DNA of 64,000 bases from Actinobacteria bacterium OV320 (GCA_001298545.1 LJCX01000031.1:496001-560000); one strand, 5' to 3'; counted from the first letter of the stretch, positions 24,873 to 33,476 are shown. Notes: generated by a model from the sequence alone, not told the origin. Translations and numbers: made by a program.

Positions 24873-27434
24873 ATGGAACGGGAGTCGGAAGAGCTGGCGG
24901 CCTGGGCCGCGAAGGTGCTCAACCGGGGGCTGCTGTCGGAGAACCGGGAGGAGATCCGGCAGGCGTTCGTCGAGTGGTTCGTGCGACACGGGGGAGCCGG
25001 CTCGGTTCCGGCACAGATCACCTCTCCGCTCGACGGCTCCGACGGCTCCGACGGCTCCGAGGCGACGGTCGTCGAGGTCGAGGGCCGGTACATCGAGGCC
25101 CGGCTCCTGTCCGGGAAGGAAGGAGCGCTCACCGAGCTGTTCGAGCTGATCGACCGCTTCGAGCAGACTCCCTGGCTGCCCGATCCCACTCCCCGGCACA
25201 CCGATCCCACGGCCGGGCCCTCCGATCCCACTGCCCGGTCCTCCGAGCGCACTCGCCAGGTGCCCGGGCCTGATGCCCAGCTCTCCGAGCGACCTGCCCG
25301 GCCCTCCGAGTCCGTTCCCCAGGTGTCAGGGCCTGCTGCCCAGCGCGCCGCTCCCAAGGCGGGGTCCTCCGAGCCCACGGCTCAGCTGTCCGGACCCACG
25401 GCTCAGCCCTCCGAGCACGCTCCCCAGCCCCCCGAGCCCACTGCCCCGGCCTTCTCCGGTGACACCGTCGGCTACTACGGCGGTAACTACCACGGCCCTG
25501 TCGTGGGCGTTCTGAACCAGCACACCTATGCGACGCCGCCCGGCGTCTTCGGGGTGCCCGACCCCGCCGGCTGGCCCACGGTGGAGGATGCCGACCTGGT
25601 GACGATGGGCGTGCGGCCCGCCGGGCGGCGCTGGGCGGATCCGGGGCTGCCGCCGTACGTGCCCCGTGACATCGACGAGACGCTGCGGGGCTGGACCGCG
25701 CGGGACGGTCTGCTGGTGATCACGGGCGGCCCGCTCACCGGCAAGTCGAGGACGGCCTGGGCGGCCGTGGTCCGCGAGACGGACCCGGGGACCCGGGTGT
25801 ACGCGCCGGCCCCCGGCACGGACCTGCGCGCACTGCCCGCCCTGCTGCGCGGCCGGGACGGCGCGTACGTGCTCTGGCTGGACGAGTTGGAGGGCCACCT
25901 CGGCGAGCACGGCCTGACGGTGGCCCTGCTGGCCGAGCTGAGGACGCTCGGGGTCCCGGTGGTGGCCACCATGGGCGACGACGCCTACGACATGCACCGC
26001 TTCGAAGGCGGACCCGCGTTCCGCCTGACGGCGCTGGCACGGTCGGAGCGGGTGGGTGCGGGGTGGAGCGAGCAGGAGGTCGAGCGGCTGACCGGTCTGC
26101 GCGACGACCGGCTCGGCGAGGCCCTCGACCGGCGCGGCGCCACCAGCGTCACCCAGTACCTGGCCATCGGCGTGGAACTGAGGGCGCAGTGGCAGCGGGC
26201 CGCGCGCTCCAACAGCCGCCATCCGTACGGGTATCTGCTGATCCGGGCCGCGACGGATCTCGCCCGCTGCGGCGTCACCGGGGACATCCCCCGTCGGCTG
26301 CTGGAGGAGGCGTGCCGGAGCTACCGGGCGGGTCGGCCGGCGGGGCGGCCGGATACGGAGTCGTTCCAGGAAGCCGTCGACTGGGCCGTCCGGCCGCTGC
26401 ACGGGGTCACCGGGATGCTGGTACCGGGAGCGCCGCTCCGGGTGGGGGAGAGTGAGGAGACCTGGCGGCCGTACGGCTCACTGGTCGCCGACGCGGAGCA
26501 GGAGGGCGCGAGGGCGGTCCCGGAGGCCGTCTGGCGCTGCGCGCTGGAGGGGACGAAGTACGACACCGGGGTGCAGCTGAACGTCCGTGCGACCGCCCAC
26601 GTCGTCTTCTCGGCCAGGGCGCGGGACGGTGACGCCGGGGCGATGCACATGCTGAGCCTGCTCTCCGAGAACCAGGCGACGGCGCTGGACTGGCTGCGCA
26701 GGGCCGTGGACGCGGGGAGGACGGAGCTGGCGGGGCAGGTCGGAGAGCGGCTGCTCGGGCAGGGGGAGGCGGAGGAGGCGCTGCCGTATCTGCGGGCGGC
26801 GGCCGAGGCGAAGCCCGATGGTCCACAGGCGCGGCTGGTCGGGGAGGCGCACCTGGCGCTGGCCGAGCAGTGGCTGCGCAAGGGGGTGGCCGACGCCGAC
26901 ATGGCGGCGGCACACCGACTGGGGGACCTGCTGCTGGGGCGTGGCGACCTCAGCGAGGCGATGGACCACTACATCAATGCCGAGATGGCGGGATACGCCC
27001 CCGTCGCCCGGAGCGCGGCCGTTTCCTTCCTGCTGAGTCACGAGGAGGAAGCCGCAGAGGTACTGCTGGCCCGCGCCGCCGCCGACGGTGACGAGGGGGC
27101 CGCGGAGTTGCTGGCCGACCTGCGCAAGCCGCGGCAGAGCCTGGACGACGCCGCGGACTACTTCGGCGGCGACGGCGACGGCAGGCTGGACGCCACGCAC
27201 AGGGCCGCCGTGGCGGAGAAGAAGGGGTTCCCGGACGAGGCCCGCCAGGGGTACGAGCAGGGCCACGCCCAGGGCGACGCCTACGCCGCCTACCGGCTCG
27301 CCCTGCTCCTCGAGAAGCAGGACGACCCCGCCGAAGCCACCCTCTGGTACCGCAAGGCCGCCGACATGGGGCACCCCGCCGCGCGGAAGGCCCTCGCGGA
27401 GCGCGGCGAGGACACCGCTACGGTCAGGGAGTGA
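24873..27434 (+). CDS. STAND-like P-loop NTPase with helical repeats
   Basis: An 853-residue multidomain protein that I do not recognise by name. Residues 1-95 form a small N-terminal domain (LLSENREEIRQAFVEWFVRH, then IEARLLSGKEGALTELFELI). Residues about 100-195 are a low-complexity Pro/Ser/Thr/Glu linker of imperfect repeats. Next is GYYGGNYHGPVVGVLNQHTY, a motif also seen ahead of NTPase modules in Streptomyces STAND-like proteins. A P-loop VITGGPLTGKSRTAW follows near residue 283, with Walker B-like AYVLWLDELEGHL. The last 250 residues are Sel1/TPR-like helices (AYAAYRLALLLEKQDD, then ATLWYRKAADMGHPAA). Cytoplasmic. The stop overlaps the P450 start (GTGA). A sensory or conflict-system role is inference. 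Confidence 0.6.
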   Translation: MERESEELAAWAAKVLNRGLLSENREEIRQAFVEWFVRHGGAGSVPAQITSPLDGSDGSDGSEATVVEVEGRYIEARLLSGKEGALTELFELIDRFEQTPWLPDPTPRHTDPTAGPSDPTARSSERTRQVPGPDAQLSERPARPSESVPQVSGPAAQRAAPKAGSSEPTAQLSGPTAQPSEHAPQPPEPTAPAFSGDTVGYYGGNYHGPVVGVLNQHTYATPPGVFGVPDPAGWPTVEDADLVTMGVRPAGRRWADPGLPPYVPRDIDETLRGWTARDGLLVITGGPLTGKSRTAWAAVVRETDPGTRVYAPAPGTDLRALPALLRGRDGAYVLWLDELEGHLGEHGLTVALLAELRTLGVPVVATMGDDAYDMHRFEGGPAFRLTALARSERVGAGWSEQEVERLTGLRDDRLGEALDRRGATSVTQYLAIGVELRAQWQRAARSNSRHPYGYLLIRAATDLARCGVTGDIPRRLLEEACRSYRAGRPAGRPDTESFQEAVDWAVRPLHGVTGMLVPGAPLRVGESEETWRPYGSLVADAEQEGARAVPEAVWRCALEGTKYDTGVQLNVRATAHVVFSARARDGDAGAMHMLSLLSENQATALDWLRRAVDAGRTELAGQVGERLLGQGEAEEALPYLRAAAEAKPDGPQARLVGEAHLALAEQWLRKGVADADMAAAHRLGDLLLGRGDLSEAMDHYINAEMAGYAPVARSAAVSFLLSHEEEAAEVLLARAAADGDEGAAELLADLRKPRQSLDDAADYFGGDGDGRLDATHRAAVAEKKGFPDEARQGYEQGHAQGDAYAAYRLALLLEKQDDPAEATLWYRKAADMGHPAARKALAERGEDTATVRE

Positions 27435-28726
27435 CCGAGCAGCCCGACACAGACGACCCGGACCGCACCGCTCCCGAACTCTTCACCTGGGAGTTCGCGA
27501 CCGACCCCTACCCCGCCTACGCCTGGCTGCGCGAGCACGCGCCCGTGCACCGCACCGTTCTTCCCAGTGGGGTCGAGGCCTGGCTGGTCACCCGGTACGC
27601 CGACGCGAAACAGGCCCTCGCCGACCAGCGGCTCTCCAAGAACCCGGCGCACCACGACGAACCGGCGCACGCCAAGGGCAAGACCGGCATCCCCGGTGAG
27701 CGCAAGGCCGAGCTGATGACGCATCTGCTCAACATCGACCCGCCGGACCACACCCGGCTGCGACGGCTCGTCAGCAAGGCCTTCACCCCGCGCCGGGTCG
27801 CCGAGTTCGCGCCCCGGGTCCAGGAGCTGACGGATCAGCTCATCGACCGGTTCGCCGCCGAGGGGAAGGCCGACCTCATCCACGACTTCGCCTTCCCTCT
27901 CCCCATCTACGCGATCTGCGACCTCCTGGGTGTCCCCCGTGAGGACCAGGACGACTTCCGCGACTGGGCGGGGATGATGATCCGGCACGGCGGGGGCCCG
28001 CGGGGCGGTGTCGCGCGGTCGGTGAAGAAGATGCGCGGTTATCTGCTGGAGCTCATCCACCGCAAGCGCGCGGAGCTTCCCGCCGACCCGGCTCCCGGCG
28101 AGGACCTCATCTCGGGTCTGATCCGTGCCTCGGACCACGGCGAGCACCTCACCGAGAACGAGGCCGCCGCGATGGCCTTCATCCTGCTGTTCGCGGGCTT
28201 CGAGACGACCGTCAATCTCATCGGCAACGGCACCTACGCCCTCCTCACCCACCCCGAGCAGCGCGCACGCCTGCAGCGGTCGCTCACCGAGGACGAAGGC
28301 GACCGCGGTCTGCTCGAAACGGGCGTCGAGGAACTCCTGCGCTACGACGGCCCCGTGGAACTCGCCACCTGGCGGTTCGCGACCGAGCCGCTGCGCATCG
28401 GCGGCCAGGACATCGCGCCGGGCGACCCCGTGCTCGTGGTGCTGGCGGCCGCCGACCGTGATCCGGCGCGTTTCTCGGACCCCGACACCCTCGATCTGTC
28501 CCGCCGTGACAACCAGCATCTCGGCTACGGCCACGGCATCCACTACTGCCTGGGAGCCCCGCTGGCCCGGCTGGAGGGCCAGACGGCGCTGGCCACCCTG
28601 CTCACCCGGCTGCCCGATCTCCGACTGGCGGTGGAACCGGCCGAGTTGAGGTGGCGTGGCGGGCTCATCATGCGCGGGCTGCGGACGTTGCCGGTCGAGT
28701 TCACTCCGGTGCATTCCGGCTCATAA
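27431..28726 (+). CDS. cytochrome P450 (CYP107-like)
   Basis: A 431-residue soluble bacterial P450. The I-helix motif is FAGFETT, the ExxR pair lies in VEELLRYDGPVE, and the heme loop GYGHGIHYCLGAPLAR has the ligand Cys373. It needs ferredoxin and reductase partners, which are not encoded nearby. The substrate is unknown. In S. coelicolor the P450 at the matching position near the rpf genes is, from memory, CYP107P1, also of unknown role. The GTG start overlaps the STAND-like gene's stop by GTGA, so the two are translated together. The unusual partnership is worth attention. Confidence 0.9.
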   Translation: MTEQPDTDDPDRTAPELFTWEFATDPYPAYAWLREHAPVHRTVLPSGVEAWLVTRYADAKQALADQRLSKNPAHHDEPAHAKGKTGIPGERKAELMTHLLNIDPPDHTRLRRLVSKAFTPRRVAEFAPRVQELTDQLIDRFAAEGKADLIHDFAFPLPIYAICDLLGVPREDQDDFRDWAGMMIRHGGGPRGGVARSVKKMRGYLLELIHRKRAELPADPAPGEDLISGLIRASDHGEHLTENEAAAMAFILLFAGFETTVNLIGNGTYALLTHPEQRARLQRSLTEDEGDRGLLETGVEELLRYDGPVELATWRFATEPLRIGGQDIAPGDPVLVVLAAADRDPARFSDPDTLDLSRRDNQHLGYGHGIHYCLGAPLARLEGQTALATLLTRLPDLRLAVEPAELRWRGGLIMRGLRTLPVEFTPVHSGS

Positions 28727-28829
28727 GTGATCCGCACCTGATCGGATGTCAGGCGGAGTGTGACCGTTCGGCGGAGCAAAGGTGACCAACACTCAAGTCT
28801 GTGATCTTCACGTGATCTGCGCGGCATTA

Positions 28830-28842
28830 ACTTGTGACAAGT
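28830..28842. promoter_or_regulatory. 13-bp dyad upstream of rpfC
   Basis: ACTTGT-G-ACAAGT is a perfect dyad 90 bases before the rpfC ATG. A looser GTGATCTTCAC palindrome lies just upstream (near 28801). Either could be an operator. No riboswitch-like structure is evident in this 205-bp gap. Confidence 0.4.
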
Positions 28843-28931
28843 GATCGTCTGCCGATACGTTCTCTCGTCAGCGCGACGCATCGGTTTCACCCGCCGCGCC
28901 GGTCAGTGCTGTCCAGAGAAAGGCCCCTCGC

Positions 28932-29948
28932 ATGCTCTCCGGGAACGGTCGTCACCGTCGCCCCCGCCAGGCCCCGGCCCTCCTTGTCGCGGCCGGAGTG
29001 ACGGGCTCCGCCATCGCCATCCCGCTGCTCGCCGCCTCCGGCGCGAGTGCGGCGGACGGCACGGTGTGGGACAAGGTGGCGCAGTGCGAGACCGGCGGCT
29101 CGTGGAGCGCCGACGAGGGCGGCGGCGAGTACGGCGGCCTGAGCCTCACCCAGAAGGACTGGGAGGCGCACGGCGGCCTCGACTACGCGACCAGTCCCGA
29201 CCTGGCCAGCCGCAGCCAGCAGATCGCCGTCGCGCAGGAGGTGCTCGCGGCCGAGGGGATCGGCGCGTGGGGCACCTGCGGGCTGACCTCCGGGCTCACC
29301 CAGGAGAACGGCGCGCTGAACGTGGACACCGGAGTGGCTGACGACTCTTCCGGCTCGTCCGACTCCTCTGGTTCTTCCGGATTGTCCGACCTGTCCCGAG
29401 GGTTGTCCGGATCCTCGGGCTCCACGGACGACGAGGACTCCTCGACCGGATCGTCCGACTCGTCCGCTGATTCCTCCAGTTCGCCTTCGAAGTCCGCTTC
29501 CTCCCCTTCGTCCTCTTCCTCCGCCACCACGGACGACTCCGGTACGTCCGGCGGTTCCGGCGGCCGGAGCGACGGCTCGACGGGCGCCGGCTCGCCCACC
29601 GCGACCCCGGGTGCGGACGAGTCGGACAAATACGTCCAGGGCGAAGGTTCTTGGAGCCTGGTCGACACCGGCTCCCTCGGCTCGGGCAAGCACCGCGGCG
29701 CCACCGCCGACGAGGCCGCGACCAAGAGCGCGACCGACGCCGGCGCGGACGGCACCACCGCCGCCTCCGCAGGGCGGCATGCCGCGGCCACCTATGTCGT
29801 CCAGGAGGGCGACTCCCTCGCGTCCATCGCCGACTCCCTTGGCCTCGACGGCGGATGGCGCGCCCTCTACGCCGAGAACAGGGACCTCATCGGTGTCGAC
29901 CCGAGCAACATCGCCGCCGGTCAGACCCTCGACACAGGGGTGGAATAG
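28932..29948 (+). CDS. rpfC: resuscitation-promoting factor C-type muralytic enzyme
   Basis: A 338-residue secreted cell-wall lytic enzyme. A signal peptide (AIAIPLLAASGASA) leads to the Rpf transglycosylase domain: DGTVWDKVAQCETGGSW with the catalytic Glu, then GLSLTQKDWEAHGGLDYA and GIGAWGTCGL. The middle 150 residues are a serine/aspartate-rich linker (SDSSGSSGLSDLSRGLSGS). The C-terminus is a LysM peptidoglycan-binding module (YVVQEGDSLASIADSLGLDG). Rpf proteins cleave peptidoglycan and help spores germinate. The call as RpfC rests on similarity and on its place directly before rpfA. Confidence 0.88.
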   Translation: MLSGNGRHRRPRQAPALLVAAGVTGSAIAIPLLAASGASAADGTVWDKVAQCETGGSWSADEGGGEYGGLSLTQKDWEAHGGLDYATSPDLASRSQQIAVAQEVLAAEGIGAWGTCGLTSGLTQENGALNVDTGVADDSSGSSDSSGSSGLSDLSRGLSGSSGSTDDEDSSTGSSDSSADSSSSPSKSASSPSSSSSATTDDSGTSGGSGGRSDGSTGAGSPTATPGADESDKYVQGEGSWSLVDTGSLGSGKHRGATADEAATKSATDAGADGTTAASAGRHAAATYVVQEGDSLASIADSLGLDGGWRALYAENRDLIGVDPSNIAAGQTLDTGVE

Positions 29949-30116
29949 GGCGCAAAGCCCAAGAAAAACAGCGGGAGTTCGCGTCACGCTTCGCGCCGAA
30001 TGTCCGGTTTGGTGAAAGTGTGGGATGAGTCTCAGAAGCCCTGATCGTCTTTGAAATTCCGCCGATCGCGTGTCTACGGTCGAGGCCGCTCGGCAACCCG
30101 GGCCCCGGCCGTCGCA

Positions 30117-30333
30117 ACGCCGAATCCTGCCAGCGACGACCCGGGAACAGTCGTCGCGTCAAGCGCCGTAGGCAGGAGCGGGGGACCCAAGGTAAGTGCC
30201 GGACCGGTCGGTTGACCGGAACGGCTAGGGGTGAAGCCACACCTCCCACGGAGCAGCGCTCCGACGGGCGAGGAAGTGGCCGGGCAACTCACACGGCCCG
30301 AACCCGACAGCTCACCTCGCAGGCGTCGGTGAG
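30117..30333 (+). ncRNA. c-di-AMP (ydaO-type) riboswitch in rpfA leader
   Basis: The leader of rpfA shows conserved ydaO-family elements in order: CGCCGAA, GGGGGACCCAAGGTAAGTGC, GGGGTGAAGCC, GGGCAACTC, and CCGACAGCTCACCTCGCAGG. The closing stem pairs ACGCC (30117-30121) with GGCGT (30322-30326). The riboswitch class senses cyclic di-AMP, and rpfA control by it is established in S. coelicolor. CTCACC at 30311-30316 can pair with GGTGAG at 30328-30333. That alternative helix would break the closing stem and mask the GAGGGG ribosome site, a plausible switch (inference). Confidence 0.92.
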
Positions 30334-30343
30334 GGGATCCACC

Positions 30344-31051
30344 ATGCTGTTTTCCGCCAAGGGCAAGCACCGCCGTCCCTCCAAGGCGACCCGCGTCGCC
30401 ACGCTCGCCGGCGTCACCGGCGTCGCCATCGCCGCCCCGCTGATGGCGGCCGGCAACGCCTCCGCCGCCACCGCCTCCGAGTGGGACGCGGTCGCCCAGT
30501 GCGAGGCCGGCGGCAACTGGTCCATCAACACCGGCAACGGCTACTACGGCGGTCTGCAGTTCTCGGCGTCCACCTGGGCCGCGTACGGCGGCACCGCCTA
30601 CGCCTCCACCGCCGACCAGGCCTCCAAGTCCCAGCAGATAGCCATCGGCGAGAAGGTCCTCGCGGGTCAGGGCAAGGGTGCCTGGCCGGTCTGCGGCACC
30701 GGCCTGTCCGGCGCCGCCTACAACGGCTCGAGCGCCGACTCCTCGGGCTCCGGCTCGTCCGGCTCCGCCGGCTCGTCGAACAGCGGCAGCACCAGCAGCC
30801 GCTCGACCGAGGAGCAGAGCGCCTCCCGCTCGACCGACCGCCCGGCCGCCTCCAAGACGGTCACCACCCCGACCGGCAAGAAGGTCAAGAAGGGTGACGG
30901 CGAGTACAAGGTCGTCAAGGGCGACACCCTCAGCTCCATCGCCGAGAAGCACAAGGTCAAGGGCGGCTGGGCGAAGCTGTTCGAGCTGAACAAGGACATC
31001 GTCACCGACGCCGACCTGATCTACCCGGGCCAGCAGCTCCACCTGAAGTGA
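30344..31051 (+). CDS. rpfA: resuscitation-promoting factor A
   Basis: A 235-residue secreted muralytic enzyme. The signal peptide (GVAIAAPLMAAGNASA) precedes the Rpf domain: ASEWDAVAQCEAGGNWSINT with the catalytic Glu, then YYGGLQFSASTWAAYGG and QGKGAWPVCG. After a Ser/Gly linker comes LysM (YKVVKGDTLSSIAEKHKVKG, then LIYPGQQLHLK). It loosens peptidoglycan during spore germination and growth. The ATG at 30344 follows GAGGGG directly after the c-di-AMP riboswitch, so its translation or transcription is controlled by that ligand. It is a tandem paralogue of the rpfC product upstream. Confidence 0.93.
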   Translation: MLFSAKGKHRRPSKATRVATLAGVTGVAIAAPLMAAGNASAATASEWDAVAQCEAGGNWSINTGNGYYGGLQFSASTWAAYGGTAYASTADQASKSQQIAIGEKVLAGQGKGAWPVCGTGLSGAAYNGSSADSSGSGSSGSAGSSNSGSTSSRSTEEQSASRSTDRPAASKTVTTPTGKKVKKGDGEYKVVKGDTLSSIAEKHKVKGGWAKLFELNKDIVTDADLIYPGQQLHLK

Positions 31052-31064
31052 CACGGTGCCTGAT

Positions 31065-31088
31065 GTGTCACTTCACGTGAAGTGACAC
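31065..31088. promoter_or_regulatory. perfect 24-bp palindrome after rpfA
   Basis: GTGTCACTTCAC followed at once by its exact complement, 14 bases after the rpfA stop. The right arm's GAAGTGACAC also repeats the sequence at the stop codon itself (near 31044). It may be a terminator hairpin with a tight loop or a protein-binding site; a strong ordinary terminator lies 100 bp further on. Confidence 0.6.
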
Positions 31089-31175
31089 CTGGCCCCCAGA
31101 GAAGCCACAGCGCCCTCATATGCGAGGTCGGCACACTGAAGACCTCGTGAGGGTCACCCCCCGTCCCCACGGGCC

Positions 31176-31226
31176 CCCCGCTCCGGTGCGTGTTCCCCCG
31201 TACGCACCGGAGCGGGGTTTCTCTTT
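31176..31226 (+). terminator. rho-independent terminator before eno
   Basis: A perfect 16-bp stem (CCCCGCTCCGGTGCGT with its complement), 10-base loop, then TTTCTCTTT. This is one of the few terminators in the window with a real T-rich tail. It ends the rpfA unit. Confidence 0.9.
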
Positions 31227-31433
31227 GCCCGTTCGTCACTTCCTGTCGGCTTTTCTCGGCCACCCCCTTTGTTCCGGGCGGAAACAATAGGTACCGTCTG
31301 TCTGTCCACGGGACGGTCGGTCGGCTGCCGACGGTCCCGGGGCGGTTAGGCTCTAGTCGCAAGGCTCAGCAAGGGCTCATCAAGGCCCCTGGGCCCCGCA
31401 CAACCAGCGTCACATCCCAAGAAGGAGATGCTC

Positions 31434-32714
31434 GTGCCGTCCATCGACGTCGTCGTAGCCCGGGAAATCCTGGACTCCCGAGGCAACCCCACGGTCGAGG
31501 TCGAGGTCGGCCTCGACGACGGCAGCACGGGTCGTGCCGCCGTTCCGTCCGGCGCCTCCACCGGTGCCTTCGAGGCCATCGAGCTCCGCGACGGTGACCC
31601 CAACCGCTACCTCGGCAAGGGTGTCGAGAAGGCCGTCCTCGCCGTCATCGAGCAGATCGGCCCGGAGCTCGTCGGCTACGACGCCACCGAGCAGCGCCTG
31701 ATCGACCAGGCCATGTTCGACCTGGACGCCACCGACAACAAGGGCTCGCTCGGCGCCAACGCCATCCTCGGCGTCTCGCTCGCCGTCGCGCACGCCGCCT
31801 CCGAGGCCAGCGACCTGCCGCTGTTCCGCTACCTGGGCGGCCCCAACGCGCACCTGCTGCCGGTGCCGATGATGAACATCCTGAACGGCGGGTCGCACGC
31901 CGACTCCAACGTGGACATCCAGGAGTTCATGATCGCCCCGATCGGCGCGGAGTCCTTCTCCGAGGCCCTGCGCTGGGGTGCCGAGGTCTACCACACCCTC
32001 AAGAAGGTGCTGAAGACCAAGGGCCTGTCCACCGGCCTCGGTGACGAGGGCGGCTTCGCCCCGAACCTGGAGTCCAACCGCGCCGCGCTCGACCTCATCA
32101 TCGAGGCCATCAAGCAGGCCGGTTACGTCCCCGGTGAGCAGATCGCGCTCGCGCTCGACGTCGCCGCGTCCGAGTTCTACAAGGACGGCAAGTACGAGTT
32201 CGAGGGCAAGTCCCGCTCGGCCGCCGAGATGACCGAGTACTACGAGGAGCTCGTCTCCGCGTACCCGCTCGTCTCCATCGAGGACCCGCTGTACGAGGAC
32301 GACTGGGCCGGCTGGAAGGTCATCACCGACAAGCTGGGTGACAAGGTCCAGATCGTCGGCGACGACCTCTTCGTCACCAACCCCGAGCGTCTGGCCCGCG
32401 GCATCGAGGAGGGCTCCGCCAACGCCCTGCTCGTCAAGGTCAACCAGATCGGTTCGCTGACCGAGACCCTGGACGCCGTCGAGATGGCCCAGCGCAACGG
32501 CTTCAAGTGCATGATGTCCCACCGCTCCGGCGAGACCGAGGACGTCACCATCGCCGACCTCGCGGTCGCGGTGAACTGCGGTCAGATCAAGACCGGCGCC
32601 CCGGCCCGCTCGGACCGCGTCGCCAAGTACAACCAGCTGCTGCGCATCGAGGAGATCCTCGACGACGCCGCGGTGTACGCCGGCCGCTCCGCCTTCCCGC
32701 GCTTCAAGGGCTGA
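31434..32714 (+). CDS. eno: enolase (phosphopyruvate hydratase)
   Basis: A 426-residue glycolytic enzyme converting 2-phosphoglycerate to phosphoenolpyruvate. It begins PSIDVVVAREILDSRGNPTV after the start. The magnesium ligands sit in ALDVAASEF, SIEDPLYEDDW and IVGDDLFVTN, and the active-site lysine in LLVKVNQIGSL; MSHRSGETEDVTIADLAVA is fully conserved. The GTG at 31434 is chosen over the ATG at 31428 because the AAGGAG site ends right at that ATG, giving zero spacing, but lies 7 bases from the GTG. The gene forms a unit with the division gene downstream, separated by a large inverted repeat. Confidence 0.98.
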   Translation: MPSIDVVVAREILDSRGNPTVEVEVGLDDGSTGRAAVPSGASTGAFEAIELRDGDPNRYLGKGVEKAVLAVIEQIGPELVGYDATEQRLIDQAMFDLDATDNKGSLGANAILGVSLAVAHAASEASDLPLFRYLGGPNAHLLPVPMMNILNGGSHADSNVDIQEFMIAPIGAESFSEALRWGAEVYHTLKKVLKTKGLSTGLGDEGGFAPNLESNRAALDLIIEAIKQAGYVPGEQIALALDVAASEFYKDGKYEFEGKSRSAAEMTEYYEELVSAYPLVSIEDPLYEDDWAGWKVITDKLGDKVQIVGDDLFVTNPERLARGIEEGSANALLVKVNQIGSLTETLDAVEMAQRNGFKCMMSHRSGETEDVTIADLAVAVNCGQIKTGAPARSDRVAKYNQLLRIEEILDDAAVYAGRSAFPRFKG

Positions 32715-32798
32715 ACCTTCCCGCACGTCCGCTCCGCGGACCTCGCGCACAGCAAGGGCTGACGCGGCCGACCCTAACCGGGTCAAGGCTCCGCCAGT

Positions 32799-32850
32799 CG
32801 TACGTACGTCCCCGTACCGGTCCCGTACCGTGTGCGGGGACGTACGTACG
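32799..32850 (+). promoter_or_regulatory. 16-bp inverted repeat between eno and division gene
   Basis: CGTACGTACGTCCCCG (32799-32814) and its perfect complement (32835-32850) enclose a 20-base loop containing GTACCGGTCCCGTACCG. It ends 23 bases before the GTG of the next gene. It could terminate eno transcripts, protect their 3' ends, or limit access to the downstream ribosome site. Confidence 0.7.
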
Positions 32851-32873
32851 TGTGAGACGGGAGGCGGGAAGCA

Positions 32874-33350
32874 GTGGCCGTGAAGGACCGGGACCGTTTC
32901 TCCACCGCGACCAGGATCAAGCTGCTCGGCGAGCAGACCGCGGCCCGGGTCTACCGCTCCCAGACCAAGCGACAGGCCCGCCGCTCCCGGCTCACCGGCC
33001 GCGCCGCGCTCCTCGCGCTCGTCCTGTGCACGCTGATCGTGGCCCTGGCCTACCCGATGCGCCAGTACGTCTCGCAGCGCGCCGAGATCGCCGATCTGGA
33101 GCGCGAGAAGCGGCAGGCCGGCGAACGTGTCGAGCAGCTGCGCGACCTCAAGGCGCGCTGGCAGGACGACGCCTACGCCGAGCAGCAGATCCGGCAGCGG
33201 CTGCACTACGTGCTGCCGGGGGAGACCGGGTTCGTCGTGATCGATCCGGACGCGGCCAGGCAGTCCCGCGCCGACCTCGGGGCGGCCGACCGCCCCTGGT
33301 ACGCGAACGTCTGGGACGGCGTCGACAAGTCCGACGCCTCCGACCAGTGA
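32874..33350 (+). CDS. FtsB/DivIC family septum formation initiator
   Basis: A 158-residue single-pass membrane protein. It has a basic cytoplasmic N-terminus (YRSQTKRQARRSRLTG), one helix at about residues 42-62 (AALLALVLCTLIVALAYPM), a coiled coil (AEIADLEREKRQAGERVEQLRDL), then the DivIC/FtsB ending EQQIRQRLHYVLPGETGFVVI. It joins FtsL and FtsQ in the divisome. A homologue always found after eno in actinobacteria supports the call. The GTG start has GGAGGCGGG upstream. DUF501 and Ppx genes follow, forming the conserved eno-divIC-DUF501-ppx cluster. Confidence 0.9.
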   Translation: MAVKDRDRFSTATRIKLLGEQTAARVYRSQTKRQARRSRLTGRAALLALVLCTLIVALAYPMRQYVSQRAEIADLEREKRQAGERVEQLRDLKARWQDDAYAEQQIRQRLHYVLPGETGFVVIDPDAARQSRADLGAADRPWYANVWDGVDKSDASDQ

Positions 33351-33354
33351 ACCG

Positions 33355-33458
33355 ACCGGCAGCCGCACCCGGCAGCCGCAACCGGCAGTCGGAGCCGGCG
33401 GCCGGAACCGGTACCCGGAGCCGGTACCCAGAGCCGGTGGCCGGAGCCGCCGGCCAGA
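33355..33458. repeat. eight degenerate 13-bp tandem repeats
   Basis: Starting 5 bases after the division gene stop, eight 13-base units fit the pattern RCCGGYRSCCGGA (for example ACCGGCAGCCGCA and GCCGGTACCCAGA) without length change. They fill almost the whole gap before the DUF501 gene. Function unknown. Confidence 0.85.
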
Positions 33459-33476
33459 ACCGATAGAAAGACAGGC

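Noticed and set aside
24873..27434. Assignment of the STAND-like protein as a SARP or AfsR regulator
   Set aside because: There is no N-terminal winged-helix/BTAD region; the first domain does not look DNA-binding.
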